The notes under the pieces: generated by a model | Databases searched by the model: none | The model's input: the letters and a program-made list of their open reading frames with translations, nothing else | What the model was told of the DNA's origin: nothing | Shown here: piece by piece, positions 5,770-6,272 of the stretch | Layout: each line of letters starts with the position of its first letter | How positions within the stretch are numbered: the first letter of the stretch is position 1 | Program-made: the position numbers and the translations under genes | Assembly: GCA_030602675.1 (NCBI GenBank) | Contig: JAUVZH010000166.1 | Span: 1-6,272, forward strand | Length of the DNA: 6,272 bases | Reading direction: 5' to 3' | DNA from: Candidatus Heimdallarchaeota archaeon | GTDB taxonomy: Archaea; Asgardarchaeota; Heimdallarchaeia; JABLTI01

Positions 5770-6272
5770 TTATTTTCTTCCTTTTCAACTTCTTTTGGTT
5801 TGAGGTACATGTAGTAATAGAGAATAGCAAATGCTAATAATCCCATGCATGTTGAAAAGAGAACATCTGAAGCAAAATGGGCTCCCACAATTACTCTAGA
5901 GTAAGCAACAAAAAAGCCCCAAAGGAAAACAAAAGCAACAGTAATTATCTTCATAGGATCCTTAGTTTCTTTTTCCCTGACAAGTACAAGTAATGGCAGT
6001 ACCATCCATCCCATTGCAGTATGGCCTGATGGAAAACTCGCATTATGTATAGTTGGTCCAGGGGGTAAATACCAAGGAGTATAAAATTGAAATCCCATAT
6101 CAACTAAATCTCTAAATCGAACACGACCACAAAGCAATTTGGTAATTTGAACAAAGACTAATGGATTTATTATCGCTAAGAGTAAAACTAACCATGCGAA
6201 TTTTTTGTAATTATTCAAGTCTCTATTTAACTCTAATAATGAAAATATTAAAACTGAACCAGCAATAGATCC
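5757..6272 (-). CDS. PAP2-family membrane phosphatase (5' end beyond window)
   Basis: The frame is open to the right edge, so the N-terminus is missing; 171 residues are visible. A TTG at 6218 looks like a start only if the upstream codons are ignored: they continue without a stop and encode a hydrophobic stretch (GSIAGSVLIFSLL), probably another membrane helix. The three PAP2 signature motifs are present: KLLCGRVRF (Lys45, Arg52, counted from the first visible codon; Phe replaces the usual Pro), FPSGH (80-84) and SRVIVGAHFASD (Ser125, Arg126, His132, Asp136). His84 and His132 are the expected general acid and nucleophile. The visible part has about five hydrophobic segments and ends in an acidic cytoplasmic-looking tail. 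Family members dephosphorylate phosphatidic acid, prenyl diphosphates or similar lipid phosphates; the substrate is not decided here. The C_GCAxxG gene follows after 59 bases with its own promoter. Confidence 0.9.
   Translation of the reverse strand, partial: GSIAGSVLIFSLLELNRDLNNYKKFAWLVLLLAIINPLVFVQITKLLCGRVRFRDLVDMGFQFYTPWYLPPGPTIHNASFPSGHTAMGWMVLPLLVLVREKETKDPMKIITVAFVFLWGFFVAYSRVIVGAHFASDVLFSTCMGLLAFAILYYYMYLKPKEVEKEENNSLE

Noticed and set aside
1..6272. CRISPR array, transposon ends, tRNA genes or phage genes
   Set aside because: Reading the window showed no spaced identical repeats of suitable length, no transposase or integrase motifs, no tRNA-like cloverleaf with CCA-proximal arms and no structural phage proteins.

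Overview
The window is AT-rich (by eye about one third GC) and looks like a chromosomal piece of an archaeon, possibly an Asgard-type lineage. The lineage guess is only an impression from gene content. The archaeal reading rests on initiation signals: GGTGA/GTGAT-type ribosome sites instead of AGGAGG, TATA-like boxes about 25 bases upstream of predicted transcript starts, and one gene whose ATG sits 25 bases from its TATA box, as expected for a leaderless transcript. In DNA this AT-rich none of these is conclusive alone, and a low-GC bacterium is not excluded.

Layout, left to right. Bases 1-2320 (minus) encode the first 773 residues of a LacZ-type GH2 beta-galactosidase; its C-terminus lies beyond the left edge. 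A 191-base divergent spacer separates it from a small DinB-like metal-binding protein (2512-2967, plus). Next, on the same strand but with its own promoter, is an unusual small protein with an arginine-rich N-terminus, one membrane segment, an acidic middle and a C-terminal zinc ribbon (3077-3511). It converges, across a two-way hairpin terminator, on a minus-strand run read right to left: a PAP2 phosphatase (5757-6272, its N-terminus beyond the right edge), a C_GCAxxG_C_C cysteine protein (5254-5697), a flavodoxin-like protein (4696-5169) and a CPBP/Abi membrane protease (3602-4573).

Most genes appear to be transcribed singly or in pairs: each internal gap of 59-191 bases contains a candidate promoter or terminator. 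The clearest functional pairing is the cysteine protein with the flavodoxin, both plausibly redox proteins. LacZ would release galactose from beta-galactosides in the cytoplasm. PAP2 and CPBP are membrane enzymes without an evident shared substrate.

I see no RNA genes, CRISPR array, insertion sequence or phage gene. The most unusual item is the Arg-repeat/membrane/zinc-ribbon protein. The other points of note are a full-length-type LacZ in an apparently archaeal context and two dyad symmetries placed next to GCTTATAA promoter boxes.
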